Source of the DNA: an uncultured Veillonella sp. | Lineage (GTDB): Bacteria > Bacillota > Negativicutes > Veillonellales > Veillonellaceae | NCBI GenBank assembly: GCA_902478055.1 | Contig: CABSJL010000007.1 | Location: 1-58,698 of the forward strand | Direction: 5' to 3' | DNA: 58,698 nucleotides | Shown here: positions 51,243 to 58,698 of the stretch, one piece after another | Layout: every line of letters begins with the position of its first letter | Position numbering within the stretch: the first letter of the stretch is position 1 | The notes under the pieces: generated by a model | Databases searched by the model: none | What the model saw: the letters and a program-made list of their open reading frames with translations, nothing else | What the model was told of the DNA's origin: nothing | Made by a program: the position numbers and the translations under genes

Positions 51243-51243
51243 A

Positions 51244-51669
51244 TTATTTCTTTAAAGCCTCTTTCAATGTATGCCATGCAAGAACTGCACATTTAACACG
51301 TGCTGGCATGTTAGAAATATTTTGTAATGCCATAGCATCTTCTAATTCTTCTAACTCATTTTCATCGGTAATCTCTTTTTTGATCATGCCTAAGAAAATT
51401 TCTACCAAACGAAGAGCTTCCTCAACGGATTTGCCCTTGATGATATCAATCATCATAGATGCAGATGCTTGGCTAATAGCACAACCAGAACCTGTGTATG
51501 CAGCATCTTTAATAATGCCATCTTCCACATTGAGTTGCAATGTTAGGTCATCACCACAACTTGGGTTATGGCCATGCTCAGAATTTGTAAAATGAGCTAA
51601 TTCATGTTTATTACGCTTATCTTGGTTATGTTCCAAAATAAGTTCCGTATATAATTGATCCATTTCCAT
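51244..51669 (-). CDS. sufU: Fe-S scaffold / sulfur-relay protein SufU
   Basis: A 141-residue IscU-like protein of the SufU type, which accepts sulfur from SufS through a zinc site. Ligands are visible as Cys38 and Asp40 in PSCGDD, Cys63 in GSGCAIS and Cys126 in RVKCAVLAW; the SufU-type insertion lies between the second and third cysteines. It lies between sufS and the HAD gene in sufCBDSU order. Confidence 0.95.
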   Translation of the reverse strand: MEMDQLYTELILEHNQDKRNKHELAHFTNSEHGHNPSCGDDLTLQLNVEDGIIKDAAYTGSGCAISQASASMMIDIIKGKSVEEALRLVEIFLGMIKKEITDENELEELEDAMALQNISNMPARVKCAVLAWHTLKEALKK

Positions 51670-51683
51670 TGATGGTAAATCTC

Positions 51684-52913
51684 CTAATCTTTAAAACCCA
51701 TTACTGAACGAACTGTCTTTAATACTTCAAGGAAAGCATCTAAATCTTCCTTACGAGTATATAGGTACATACTTAGACGAGTGGATGCAGATACGTTGTA
51801 AAATGCACCTAATGGTTGTGCACAGTGGTGACCAGAACGAACACAAATGCCCTTAGAATCTAAAATTGTAGCTACATCATGAGGATGTACATCATCTACT
51901 GTAAATGCAATTACGCCATGTTTTTCCTTAGGATTTTGGGAGCCAATTACGTGAACATGTGGCAATGCAACAATCTTAGGAAGAATATATGCTACTAGTT
52001 CCTCTTCATAAGCTTCAATAGCTTCCATGCCAAAAGATTCTAAATAATCAATAGCTGCATGCAAGGAAACGGCACCATCAGCATTTGGAGTACCAGCTTC
52101 GAACTTGTATGGAAGCTCATTGAATGTAGCAGTTTGTTCTTTTACATATTCAATCATGTCCCCACCCAATAAGAATGGAGGCATAGCTTCTAATAATTCA
52201 CGTTTACCATAGAGTACACCAATACCTTGGGATGCACACATTTTATGGCCAGAGAATACGAAGAAATCGCAATCTAATGCTTGAACGTCGATTTTTTTAT
52301 GAGGTGTAGATTGAGCACCATCTAGAACTACTACAGCACCTACGGAATGTGCTTTTTCAGTTAATTCTTTAACAGGGAACTCCATCCCAAGCACGTTACT
52401 AACATGAGCAAAAGCGACGATTTTAGTATTTTCATCAATTTTATTGATTTCACCGTCTTTTAAATGACCATGTTCATCAAGGTACATATATTCTAAGGTT
52501 GCCCCTGTTTGTTCTGCTACATATTGCCATGTTACAAGATTCGCATGATGTTCAGCAACAGTAATGACAATCTTGTCACCTTTTTTCACATTATGAAGAC
52601 CATAGCTGTGGGCAATCAAGTTCATAGATTCCGTACTATTACGTGTAAACACGACTTCTTCACGTTCGCGAGCATTGATAAATTCAACTACGCGATCCCG
52701 TGCATTTTCATAGTCTTCAGATGCTTCAATAGCCAAAATATGAGAACCACGATGAGGATTACCATTACGTTGTGTCATATGTTCCACAACACGGTCAATT
52801 ACGGACTGTGGAATTTGTGCAGTAGCACCGCTATCTAAATAGATAACACGGTGCCCATTATGCTCTTTATGTAATATAGGAAAGTCTTTGTATGCTTCTG
52901 CAATTGGTCTCAT
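51684..52913 (-). CDS. sufS: cysteine desulfurase SufS
   Basis: A 409-residue PLP enzyme that takes sulfur from cysteine for Fe-S cluster assembly. The PLP lysine is Lys224 in SGHKMCA, the histidine stack is in VAEHHANLV, and the catalytic Cys364 is in VRSGHHCAQPLG. The N terminus DFPILHKEHNGHRVIYLDSGATAQ is the group II (SufS) form. It lies 13 bases after sufD. Confidence 0.96.
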   Translation of the reverse strand: MRPIAEAYKDFPILHKEHNGHRVIYLDSGATAQIPQSVIDRVVEHMTQRNGNPHRGSHILAIEASEDYENARDRVVEFINAREREEVVFTRNSTESMNLIAHSYGLHNVKKGDKIVITVAEHHANLVTWQYVAEQTGATLEYMYLDEHGHLKDGEINKIDENTKIVAFAHVSNVLGMEFPVKELTEKAHSVGAVVVLDGAQSTPHKKIDVQALDCDFFVFSGHKMCASQGIGVLYGKRELLEAMPPFLLGGDMIEYVKEQTATFNELPYKFEAGTPNADGAVSLHAAIDYLESFGMEAIEAYEEELVAYILPKIVALPHVHVIGSQNPKEKHGVIAFTVDDVHPHDVATILDSKGICVRSGHHCAQPLGAFYNVSASTRLSMYLYTRKEDLDAFLEVLKTVRSVMGFKD

Positions 52914-52925
52914 AAAAACGCCTCT

Positions 52926-53972
52926 TTAAATTTTATTACGTACAGCTGCTAATGCTGCTTCTTCAATCGTTTCATCACCAATGCGATCAATAATAGGTCG
53001 AATCATAGATTCAACAATAATATGTTTTGCTTCTACTTCACTAAAGCCACGGCTCATGATGTAGAACAATTTATTATGATCAATTTGGCCTGCACTTGCT
53101 GCATGGTTACCAACTACATTATCTTCTTTACACAATAATAGTGGCAAAGAAATAGATTTTACAGTAGGGTCTAACAACAAGCAAGTATCTTCTTCCGCGC
53201 CCTCAGCTGCAGTTGCACCATGAAGAAAATCAAGAGTACCACGGAAGGATTTTTTAGAATTACCGCTAAGAGCACCTAAGGTATGAATATCACTGTAGGA
53301 TTTTTTGCCACCATGACTCATAACCATAGAAATATCAAATTTTTGCTCTTTATTACCAAGATAAGCAATATCATGAATCATACGAGATTCTTGACCTACT
53401 AAATCATGATAGTAATTCAAGATGTTTTCACTACCACCAATTTCAATATTGATGTATTCTACATCTGCTTTATCTTCTAACTTAGTGTATCGATGCTCGA
53501 TATGTTGTACATGTTCAGGTAAAAGATTTACCTTTTTCACTACAACTTTACCGGCTTCTTTAACATCGTATTCGTTTAAATAGCTAACATTTGTCAATGC
53601 ATCGCCAGAACCAGTTACATAGAATTGTACTTCTAATTCTGCACCTTCACCAACGATAAATTGGAAACGGTTTGCCACGCGAGCATTAGCATCAATGCGG
53701 ATACCTACAACTTCTTTTGTTTTAGCAGGTACATTGATGGCATAGCCTTCTGCTTTTTCCACTAATAGTTGAACAGCTTCTTTATTAGCACCTTCATAAT
53801 TACCATCTAGCAATGCTGCGCCAGCAGGTAATGGTGAAAGTATATTTTGATTCGCTTCTACAGCGATGGATTGTACCGCTGCATCTTCTCCAGCTAGAGA
53901 GCTTACAGTATGATTAACGCGTAACCATCTGAATGTCGGTCTAGGGAGTTCATTAAATAGTAATTCGCTCAT
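52926..53972 (-). CDS. sufD: Fe-S assembly protein SufD
   Basis: A 348-residue beta-helix component of the SufBCD complex. The C-terminal part carries the family pattern VVGNHAASAGQIDHNKLFYIMSRGFSEVEAKHIIVE (about 285-320), including the conserved histidine in NHAAS, and the middle has SRMIHDIAYLGNKEQ. It is shorter than E. coli SufD at the N terminus. It follows sufB by nine bases. It probably forms the SufB2-like heteromer with SufB and SufC. Confidence 0.92.
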   Translation of the reverse strand: MSELLFNELPRPTFRWLRVNHTVSSLAGEDAAVQSIAVEANQNILSPLPAGAALLDGNYEGANKEAVQLLVEKAEGYAINVPAKTKEVVGIRIDANARVANRFQFIVGEGAELEVQFYVTGSGDALTNVSYLNEYDVKEAGKVVVKKVNLLPEHVQHIEHRYTKLEDKADVEYINIEIGGSENILNYYHDLVGQESRMIHDIAYLGNKEQKFDISMVMSHGGKKSYSDIHTLGALSGNSKKSFRGTLDFLHGATAAEGAEEDTCLLLDPTVKSISLPLLLCKEDNVVGNHAASAGQIDHNKLFYIMSRGFSEVEAKHIIVESMIRPIIDRIGDETIEEAALAAVRNKI

Positions 53973-53981
53973 AATTCCTCC

Positions 53982-55391
53982 TTAACCGATAGAACCTTCT
54001 AATTCAAGATTGATTAGATTGTTCATTTCTACTGCATATTCAAGTGGCAATTCTTTAGAGATCGGCTCTACGAAACCACGAACAAGCATAGCACGAGCTT
54101 CTTCTTCGCTGATACCACGAGTCATGAGGTAGAAAATTGCTTCATCGGAAATACGACCGATTTTAGCTTCATGACCTAAATCCACATTATCGTTTTCTAC
54201 GATAATTGCTGGGATTGTATCAGATTGAGACTCAGCATCAAGCATCAAGGATTCACAAGAAACTGTTGCTTTGGAATGTTCCGCTTTAGGACCAATTTTC
54301 AAAAGGCCACGGTAAATTGCAGCGCCACCGGATTTAGAGATGGATTTAGAGTTTACATTACTTGTTGTATATGGTGCATTATGTACCACTTTACAACCTG
54401 TATCGAGGAATTGTCCTTCACCAGCGAATGTTACACCTGTAAATTCAGCATGTGCACCTTCACCGTTAAGAATACTCATTGGATACAAGCAAGAAACTTT
54501 GGAACCAAAGGAGCCTGATACCCATTCGATTGTACCATTTTTACCTACTACACAACGTTTTGTGTTAAGGTTGTACATGTTCTTGGACCAGTTTTCAATT
54601 GTAGAGTAACGCAATGTAGCATTGTCTTTAACGAACAATTCAACAGCGCCGGCATGAAGGTTAGATACATCATACTTAGGAGCAGAGCAACCTTCGATAA
54701 AGTGCAATTTAGCACCTTCTTCTACAATGATCATAGTATGTTCAAACTGACCAGCACCTGGTGCATTCAAGCGAAAGTAAGATTGCAATGGAATCTCTAC
54801 TTGTACGCCTGCTGGAACGTATACGAAGGAACCGCCAGACCAAACTGCACCATGAAGAGCCGCCCATTTATGGTCTGTAGGTGGAATCAATGTCATCCAG
54901 TATTTTTTTACGATTTCTTCATGCTCATGTAATGCTGTTTCAATATCAGTATAGATAACACCTTGTTTAACAAGATCTTCTTGAATACTGTGGTAAACAA
55001 CTTCAGAGTCATATTGCGCACCAACACCAGCAAGAGATGTTTTTTCCGCTTCTGGAATACCTAAGCGGTCAAAAGTGCTTTTAATTTCTTCTGGAACTTC
55101 GTCCCAGTTTTCTTTCATATCTACTTTAGGCTTAACATAAGTATGGATATTAGCCATATCTAAGCCAGAAATATCAGGAATCCAGTTTGGAATCCCCATA
55201 CGATTGTAGATTTCTAAAGATTTCAAACGGAAGTCAAGCATCCATTCAGGTTCATTTTTATTAGACCAAATTTCACGGATAATATCTTCTGTTAAACCGG
55301 CATCAGAAATATAAGAATATTCAAAGTCATTCTTAATATCATAGACACCACGGTCCATATCCGCGACTTGGGTTTTCTTTCTTTCTTCCAT
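53982..55391 (-). CDS. sufB: Fe-S assembly protein SufB
   Basis: A 469-residue scaffold subunit of SufBCD. Signatures include NWIPDISGLDMANIHTYVKP near residue 70, VPAGVQVEIPLQSYFRLN (about 195-212), EEGAKLHFIEGCSAPKYD, and VDLGHEAKIGRISDEAIFYLMTRGISEEEARAMLVRGF near the C terminus. A conserved cysteine in VSCESLMLDAESQSDT is the likely cluster-building residue region. It starts nine bases after sufC. Confidence 0.96.
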   Translation of the reverse strand: MEERKKTQVADMDRGVYDIKNDFEYSYISDAGLTEDIIREIWSNKNEPEWMLDFRLKSLEIYNRMGIPNWIPDISGLDMANIHTYVKPKVDMKENWDEVPEEIKSTFDRLGIPEAEKTSLAGVGAQYDSEVVYHSIQEDLVKQGVIYTDIETALHEHEEIVKKYWMTLIPPTDHKWAALHGAVWSGGSFVYVPAGVQVEIPLQSYFRLNAPGAGQFEHTMIIVEEGAKLHFIEGCSAPKYDVSNLHAGAVELFVKDNATLRYSTIENWSKNMYNLNTKRCVVGKNGTIEWVSGSFGSKVSCLYPMSILNGEGAHAEFTGVTFAGEGQFLDTGCKVVHNAPYTTSNVNSKSISKSGGAAIYRGLLKIGPKAEHSKATVSCESLMLDAESQSDTIPAIIVENDNVDLGHEAKIGRISDEAIFYLMTRGISEEEARAMLVRGFVEPISKELPLEYAVEMNNLINLELEGSIG

Positions 55392-55399
55392 TGTGCCTC

Positions 55400-56143
55400 C
55401 TATGCTAATGCTTTGTATGCGTCGTAACCTTTTTCTTCGATTTCACGTACAAGAGAAGCATCACCAGTTTTAACGATCTTACCGTTGATCAATACATGAA
55501 CATAGTCAGGTTTTAATTTTTGCAAGATTTGGTTGTGGTGAGTGATGATCAATACAGCATTGTCTTCGTTGTGGAAACGTTGTACGCCTTCGGATACGAT
55601 ACGAACTGCGTCTACGTCAAGACCGGAGTCAGTTTCATCAAGAATAGCCAATTTAGGATTCAAAATGGACATTTGAAGAATTTCATTTTTCTTGCGTTCA
55701 CCACCGGAGAAACCTTCATTTACATAACGTTGTGCATAGGACAAATCAAAGGATAATTCATCCATTTTTTCTTTCAATTCTTTTTTGAAGGATAAGGCAC
55801 GTACATTTTCGCCAGTAATTGTAGATTTTGCTGTACGAATAAAGTTTTCTACAGTGATACCAGGAATAGAAATTGGGTTTTGGAAGGACATGAAAATACC
55901 AGCTTTTGCACGATCGTTTACTGCATCTTCTGTAATATCTTTACCATCAAAAATAATGGAGCCGCTGTCTACAGTATATGTAGAGTTACCCATGATAGCA
56001 TTAGCAAGTGTAGACTTACCTGCACCATTTGTGCCCATTACAACGTGAATTTCACCTTTATTAATTGTTAAGTTGATACCTTTCAAGATTTGTTTATCTT
56101 CAACGGATACCTTTAAATCTTTTATCTGAAGTAATTCAGCCAA
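55400..56143 (-). CDS. sufC: Fe-S assembly ATPase SufC
   Basis: A soluble ABC-type ATPase of the SufBCD complex, 247 residues. Walker A is GTNGAGKST (about 37-45), the ABC signature is FSGGERKKNEILQM, Walker B is LAILDETDSGLD and the switch histidine is in IITHHNQ. A TTG at 56143 is chosen as start: GGAG lies eight bases upstream and the protein then begins MAELLQIKDLKVSVED like other SufC. A GTG at 56152 overlaps that ribosome site. It is the first gene of sufCBDSU. Confidence 0.95.
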   Translation of the reverse strand: MAELLQIKDLKVSVEDKQILKGINLTINKGEIHVVMGTNGAGKSTLANAIMGNSTYTVDSGSIIFDGKDITEDAVNDRAKAGIFMSFQNPISIPGITVENFIRTAKSTITGENVRALSFKKELKEKMDELSFDLSYAQRYVNEGFSGGERKKNEILQMSILNPKLAILDETDSGLDVDAVRIVSEGVQRFHNEDNAVLIITHHNQILQKLKPDYVHVLINGKIVKTGDASLVREIEEKGYDAYKALA

Positions 56144-56224
56144 AATATTCACTCCTTTTTATTATGTATCCTCAATATCGAGGCATACAATCGTTATATG
56201 TAAAACGTATATACTGACACATAT

Positions 56225-56332
56225 AAAAAGGCGGTACGCACTAACGTGAATACCGCCGTAATTCTCGCCAACTTAGCAAGTATGTGCATAACAATCTACA
56301 CTCATTATACATTCTTATCTAAATGATAGCAA
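56225..56332 (-). ncRNA. short promoter-terminator unit upstream of sufC (leader attenuator or small RNA)
   Basis: The -35 TTGCTA (56332-56327) and -10 TATAAT (56309-56304) are 17 bases apart, predicting a start near 56297. About 40 bases later a hairpin (arms ggcggta at 56230-56236 and taccgcc at 56251-56257, 14-base loop) is followed by five U residues at 56229-56225. The unit would make an RNA of about 70-75 bases, ending about 80 bases before sufC. No match to a known RNA family is recognised. The rest of 56333-56439 is AT-rich with no gene seen. Confidence 0.55.
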
Positions 56333-56439
56333 GATATTCCTACTAAAATATACAGGAATTAAAAGAATATCATATATTACATATATTGATAGGCTTTTAA
56401 TAATATTCATTCTCATCCTATTCGATTCTCAATATTAAA

Positions 56440-57696
56440 TTATAGGTTGGAGAAATCGAGAGTGCCAAACAAATCATCATATGTTTCAGCACGACGAATT
56501 TGTGTAACAGAGCCATCTTTATGTAATAACAACTCAGCAGAACGCAATTTACCATTATAGTTAAAGCCCATGGAGTGACCATGTGCACCAGCATCGTGAA
56601 TGATGATACGATCGCCAATATCAATTTTTGGCAACTCACGTTGAATAGCAAATTTATCATTATTTTCACATAAAGAACCTGTTACATCATATACATGGTC
56701 CTTAGGCGCATTCTCTTTGCCCATAACAGTAATATGGTGATAAGAGCCATATAATGCTGGACGCATAAGATTTGCCATACAAGAATCAAGACCAATATAA
56801 TGACGATAAATATCTTTTTTATGAATCGCTGTAGAAACAAGGTAACCGAATGGACCTGTAACCATACGACCACATTCATAAGCTAATGCCACATCACCAA
56901 GGCCGTTAGCTAGTAAAATTCTATTATAAGCTTCTTCTACGCCCTTGCTAAGCGCTTTGAAATCTACAGGTGTTTGTTCTGGTTTATAAGCAACACCTAC
57001 GCCACCACCAAGATCGATAAACTCAACACTGATGCCCAGTTCATTTTTGATATCTACAGCAAGATTGAAGCAAAGTTCAGCAGTGCCGACTAAGCCATCG
57101 ATATCAAGCTCATTAGAAACAACCATTGTATGGATACCAAAGTGTTTTACACCTTTTGCTTGTAGTTGTTTGTATGCTTCAAAAATTTGTTCACGAGTCA
57201 TACCGTATTTAGCTTCTTCAGGAAGACCAATAATTGTATTGCCCCCTTCTTTTAAGGAGCCTGGGTTATAACGAACGCAGAACGTATCAGGCAAAGAACC
57301 ATGATTTTTTTCTAAATATTCAATATGAGTAATATCATCTAGGTTGATAATAGCACCCATTTCTAGTGCTTTTTTATATTCCACATATGGTGTGTCATTA
57401 GATGTGAACATAATGTCATGACCTGTAATGCCCACTTTTTCGCATAGCATCAACTCTGCCAAGGAAGAGCAGTCTGCACCTACCCCAAGTTTTTGTAACA
57501 CACGCATAATATATGGATTTGGAGTCGCTTTTACAGCAAAATATTGTTTAAACCCTTTATTCCAAGAAAATGCATCGATGAAAGATTTCATATTTTCAAT
57601 GATACCTTCTTCATCGTAAATATGAAATGGTGTTGGATATTGGGCAATAATATTTTCTAATTGTTCAGCTGTAAACGGAACTGTTTTTGTATTCAT
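56440..57696 (-). CDS. lysA: diaminopimelate decarboxylase-family PLP enzyme (LysA-like)
   Basis: A 418-residue fold-III PLP decarboxylase. The PLP lysine is in YFAVKATPNPYIMRVL (about 50-65). Further motifs are IDLGGGVGV (glycine-rich phosphate loop), YECGRMVTGPFG, DVTGSLCENNDKF with the catalytic cysteine, and the C-terminal DAGAHGHSMGFNYNG. The layout best fits diaminopimelate decarboxylase, the last step of lysine synthesis, although related carboxynorspermidine or ornithine/lysine decarboxylases cannot be excluded. The ATG at 57696 has GAGG upstream. It stands between the doxX gene and the suf leader. Confidence 0.8.
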   Translation of the reverse strand: MNTKTVPFTAEQLENIIAQYPTPFHIYDEEGIIENMKSFIDAFSWNKGFKQYFAVKATPNPYIMRVLQKLGVGADCSSLAELMLCEKVGITGHDIMFTSNDTPYVEYKKALEMGAIINLDDITHIEYLEKNHGSLPDTFCVRYNPGSLKEGGNTIIGLPEEAKYGMTREQIFEAYKQLQAKGVKHFGIHTMVVSNELDIDGLVGTAELCFNLAVDIKNELGISVEFIDLGGGVGVAYKPEQTPVDFKALSKGVEEAYNRILLANGLGDVALAYECGRMVTGPFGYLVSTAIHKKDIYRHYIGLDSCMANLMRPALYGSYHHITVMGKENAPKDHVYDVTGSLCENNDKFAIQRELPKIDIGDRIIIHDAGAHGHSMGFNYNGKLRSAELLLHKDGSVTQIRRAETYDDLFGTLDFSNL

Positions 57697-57712
57697 AATA
57701 ACCTCGCTACAC

Positions 57713-57741
57713 AAATAAAAGACTCATCAATCGACGAGTCT
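57713..57741 (-). terminator. terminator after the doxX-family gene
   Basis: The arms agactc and gagtct, extended by tc/ga across one mismatch, form a hairpin about 14 bases after the stop. The tail on the minus strand is TTTTATTT. Confidence 0.65.
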
Positions 57742-57754
57742 ATTATCCTAATTA

Positions 57755-58171
57755 TTATTTAAATAAAGCTTTATCTAGGCTATAGCGACCTGCACCTGCG
57801 AAGAATAACATAAGTGCACCAAAGCCCATTTGAGATGGATAGTCCCAACTAAAGAAGCTGCCACTAAGATTTAATACTGTGGCCACTGCTAATGTACCAA
57901 TAAGTAGCAGTGATCCAATCCGTGTAAATAGACCAATTGCTATAAGTACGCCGCCTATCATTTCAGCATATGCTGCCATAGTACCTAATATTTCATAACC
58001 ACCAGGTACACCTAATGGTGCCAACATAGCTCCAACTTTATAAAGGCCTTCAGCACCGCTCAAATACTTTAAATATCCATGATAAAACATGGAAATACCA
58101 AGTGCCAAACGATAAACTAAGAGGCCAAAATTAACATAATTAGGTTTACTTTTAAAAATAAAGCTCAACAT
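57755..58171 (-). CDS. DoxX-family membrane protein
   Basis: A 138-residue inner-membrane protein with four helices (about 15-35, 55-78, 80-102 and 108-128) and the DoxX pattern VYRLALGISMFYHGYLKYLSG, IGGVLIAIGLFTRIGSLLLIGTLAVA. DoxX proteins occur with oxidative or thiol-stress functions in some bacteria; this one has no clear partner. Ribosome site AAGGA lies five bases before the ATG. It has a consensus promoter with a palindrome at the start point, so it is probably repressed under normal conditions. Confidence 0.87.
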   Translation of the reverse strand: MLSFIFKSKPNYVNFGLLVYRLALGISMFYHGYLKYLSGAEGLYKVGAMLAPLGVPGGYEILGTMAAYAEMIGGVLIAIGLFTRIGSLLLIGTLAVATVLNLSGSFFSWDYPSQMGFGALMLFFAGAGRYSLDKALFK

Positions 58172-58198
58172 AGTAATCCTTCTTTCAGGTTAAACAAC

Positions 58199-58214
58199 AT
58201 CGAAATAATTCGAT
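58199..58214 (-). promoter_or_regulatory. palindromic operator at the doxX start point
   Basis: The arms atcgaa and ttcgat with a 4-base centre form a 16-base palindrome directly downstream of the -10 box, at the expected transcription start. This fits a repressor site. No regulator gene is adjacent in the window. Confidence 0.5.
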
Positions 58215-58220
58215 AACCAT

Positions 58221-58249
58221 ATTATAAAGGTCAGTAACTACCGTGTCAA
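58221..58249 (-). promoter_or_regulatory. promoter of the doxX-family gene
   Basis: A perfect consensus promoter: -35 TTGACA (58249-58244), 17 bases, -10 TATAAT (58226-58221). Confidence 0.85.
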
Positions 58250-58348
58250 ACTAGACTCAATATTAAATTCTATAGAATTATAACATATATTGTATACAAA
58301 ATCAATTTTATCGATTTGATAATCCTCATATAGCTGATTTAGATAAAT

Positions 58349-58405
58349 ACAAAAATAATCCTAATGAAAAAGTGAACATATAGTTCATAATTCATTAGGA
58401 TTATT
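58349..58405 (-). terminator. terminator after groEL
   Basis: Fifteen-base perfect arms (58354-58368 and 58391-58405) enclose a loop with an inner small stem (tgaac/gttca). A run of U residues follows on the minus strand. It lies about 35 bases after the groEL stop. Confidence 0.88.
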
Positions 58406-58438
58406 CTAAATCTTATAGATTATGCGCTAAGCAGTTGA

Positions 58439-58698
58439 TTACATCATACCGCCCATGCCACCCATTGGAGGCATTGCAGGAACTGCAGCATTTTCTTCTA
58501 CTTTGTCAGCTACGATTGTTTCAGTAGTCAATACAAGAGATGCAATGGATGCAGCATTTTGAAGAGCAGAACGTGTAACTTTTGCAGGATCCACGATACC
58601 AGCTTTTACCATGTCGATGTATTCTTCAGTCAAAGCATTGAAGCCAACGCCAGCTTCAGTATTTTTAACTTTTTCAACTACAACGGAGCCTTCAAGAC
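58439..58698 (-). CDS. groEL: chaperonin GroEL, C-terminal part (gene continues beyond window)
   Basis: The last 85 or so residues of the 60-kDa chaperonin are present. They include the equatorial-domain stretch NALTEEYIDMVKAGIVDPAKVTRSALQNAASIASLVLTTE and the flexible Gly-Met tail MPPMGGMGGMM. The frame stays open to the right edge of the window, where the upstream sequence (EKVKNTEAGVGF) is still GroEL. It ends at 58439 and is followed by a strong terminator. Confidence 0.96.
   Translation of the reverse strand, partial: LEGSVVVEKVKNTEAGVGFNALTEEYIDMVKAGIVDPAKVTRSALQNAASIASLVLTTETIVADKVEENAAVPAMPPMGGMGGMM

Noticed and set aside
56188..56283. 31-codon frame beginning ATGCACATA inside the suf leader as a possible leader peptide
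   Set aside because: There is no ribosome site before it and no run of regulatory codons such as cysteine.
56418..56669. Minus-strand open frame of 83 codons at the end of the LysA-like gene
   Set aside because: It is an out-of-frame shadow of the decarboxylase coding region.
1..58698. Search for CRISPR arrays, insertion sequences, tRNA genes and phage genes
   Set aside because: No regularly spaced repeats, transposase motifs, tRNA cloverleaf or phage proteins were seen by reading; a dedicated tRNA scan was not possible here.

Overview
The window looks like chromosomal DNA of a Veillonella-type member of the Negativicutes (a diderm, low-GC Firmicute). Two kinds of gene support this. Gene order is Firmicute-like: ctsR-mcsA-mcsB-clpC-radA-yacL-ispDF-gltX-cysS-mrnC-rlmB-yacP-sigH, pcrA-ligA-gatCAB, sufCBDSU, and T-box leaders on glyQS and cysS. 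Diderm-type genes are also present: an RND efflux pump with a lipoprotein adaptor. The genus is an inference from gene content. All protein genes except one, and the tmRNA, lie on the minus strand, so the window is best read from right to left.

Right end to left. The end of groEL (58.4-58.7 kb) is followed by a DoxX-family gene behind a consensus promoter with a palindromic operator, then a LysA-type decarboxylase, then a short promoter-terminator unit (leader or small RNA) just upstream of the Fe-S assembly operon sufCBDSU and a HAD phosphatase. At 49.7-50.5 kb lies the only plus-strand gene, an AdoMet-decarboxylase (SpeD) homologue that has lost its pyruvoyl serine. It is divergent from ctsR across a region full of GTCAA boxes. 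Then come ctsR-mcsA-mcsB, clpC, radA, yacL (PIN/TRAM), a fused ispDF, gltX, a BASS-type transporter, cysS with a T-box leader, mrnC, rlmB, yacP, sigH, secG, rnr and smpB. This is the classical Firmicute cluster, but disA and cysE are absent from their usual places and secG follows sigH.

From 30.8 to 27.5 kb there is a biotin-precursor operon (an S-component-like membrane protein, bioW and bioF) behind a BirA-like operator, then tmRNA (ssrA, tag AEENFALAA), then an RND adaptor/pump pair. From 23 to 14.4 kb are ppaC, pcrA, ligA and gatCAB. From 14.3 to 6.4 kb are a small membrane protein, two radical-SAM proteins, phoH, ybeY, era, a CNNM/CBS protein and recO. From 6.2 to 3.5 kb a DUF3100-type membrane pair, with a palindrome over its -10 box, precedes an M20 amidohydrolase. 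From 3.4 to 1.8 kb is an AT-rich islet of small membrane-protein genes. It contains two paralogous pairs, and one member is interrupted by a TGG-to-TGA stop. The left end holds glyQ and the start of glyS behind a glycine T-box leader.

Most of the window is translation, protein quality control, RNA processing and cofactor supply. The unusual parts are the SpeD-like protein, the suf leader, the small-membrane-protein islet and several promoter-overlapping palindromes. No insertion sequence, phage gene, CRISPR array, tRNA or rRNA was seen.
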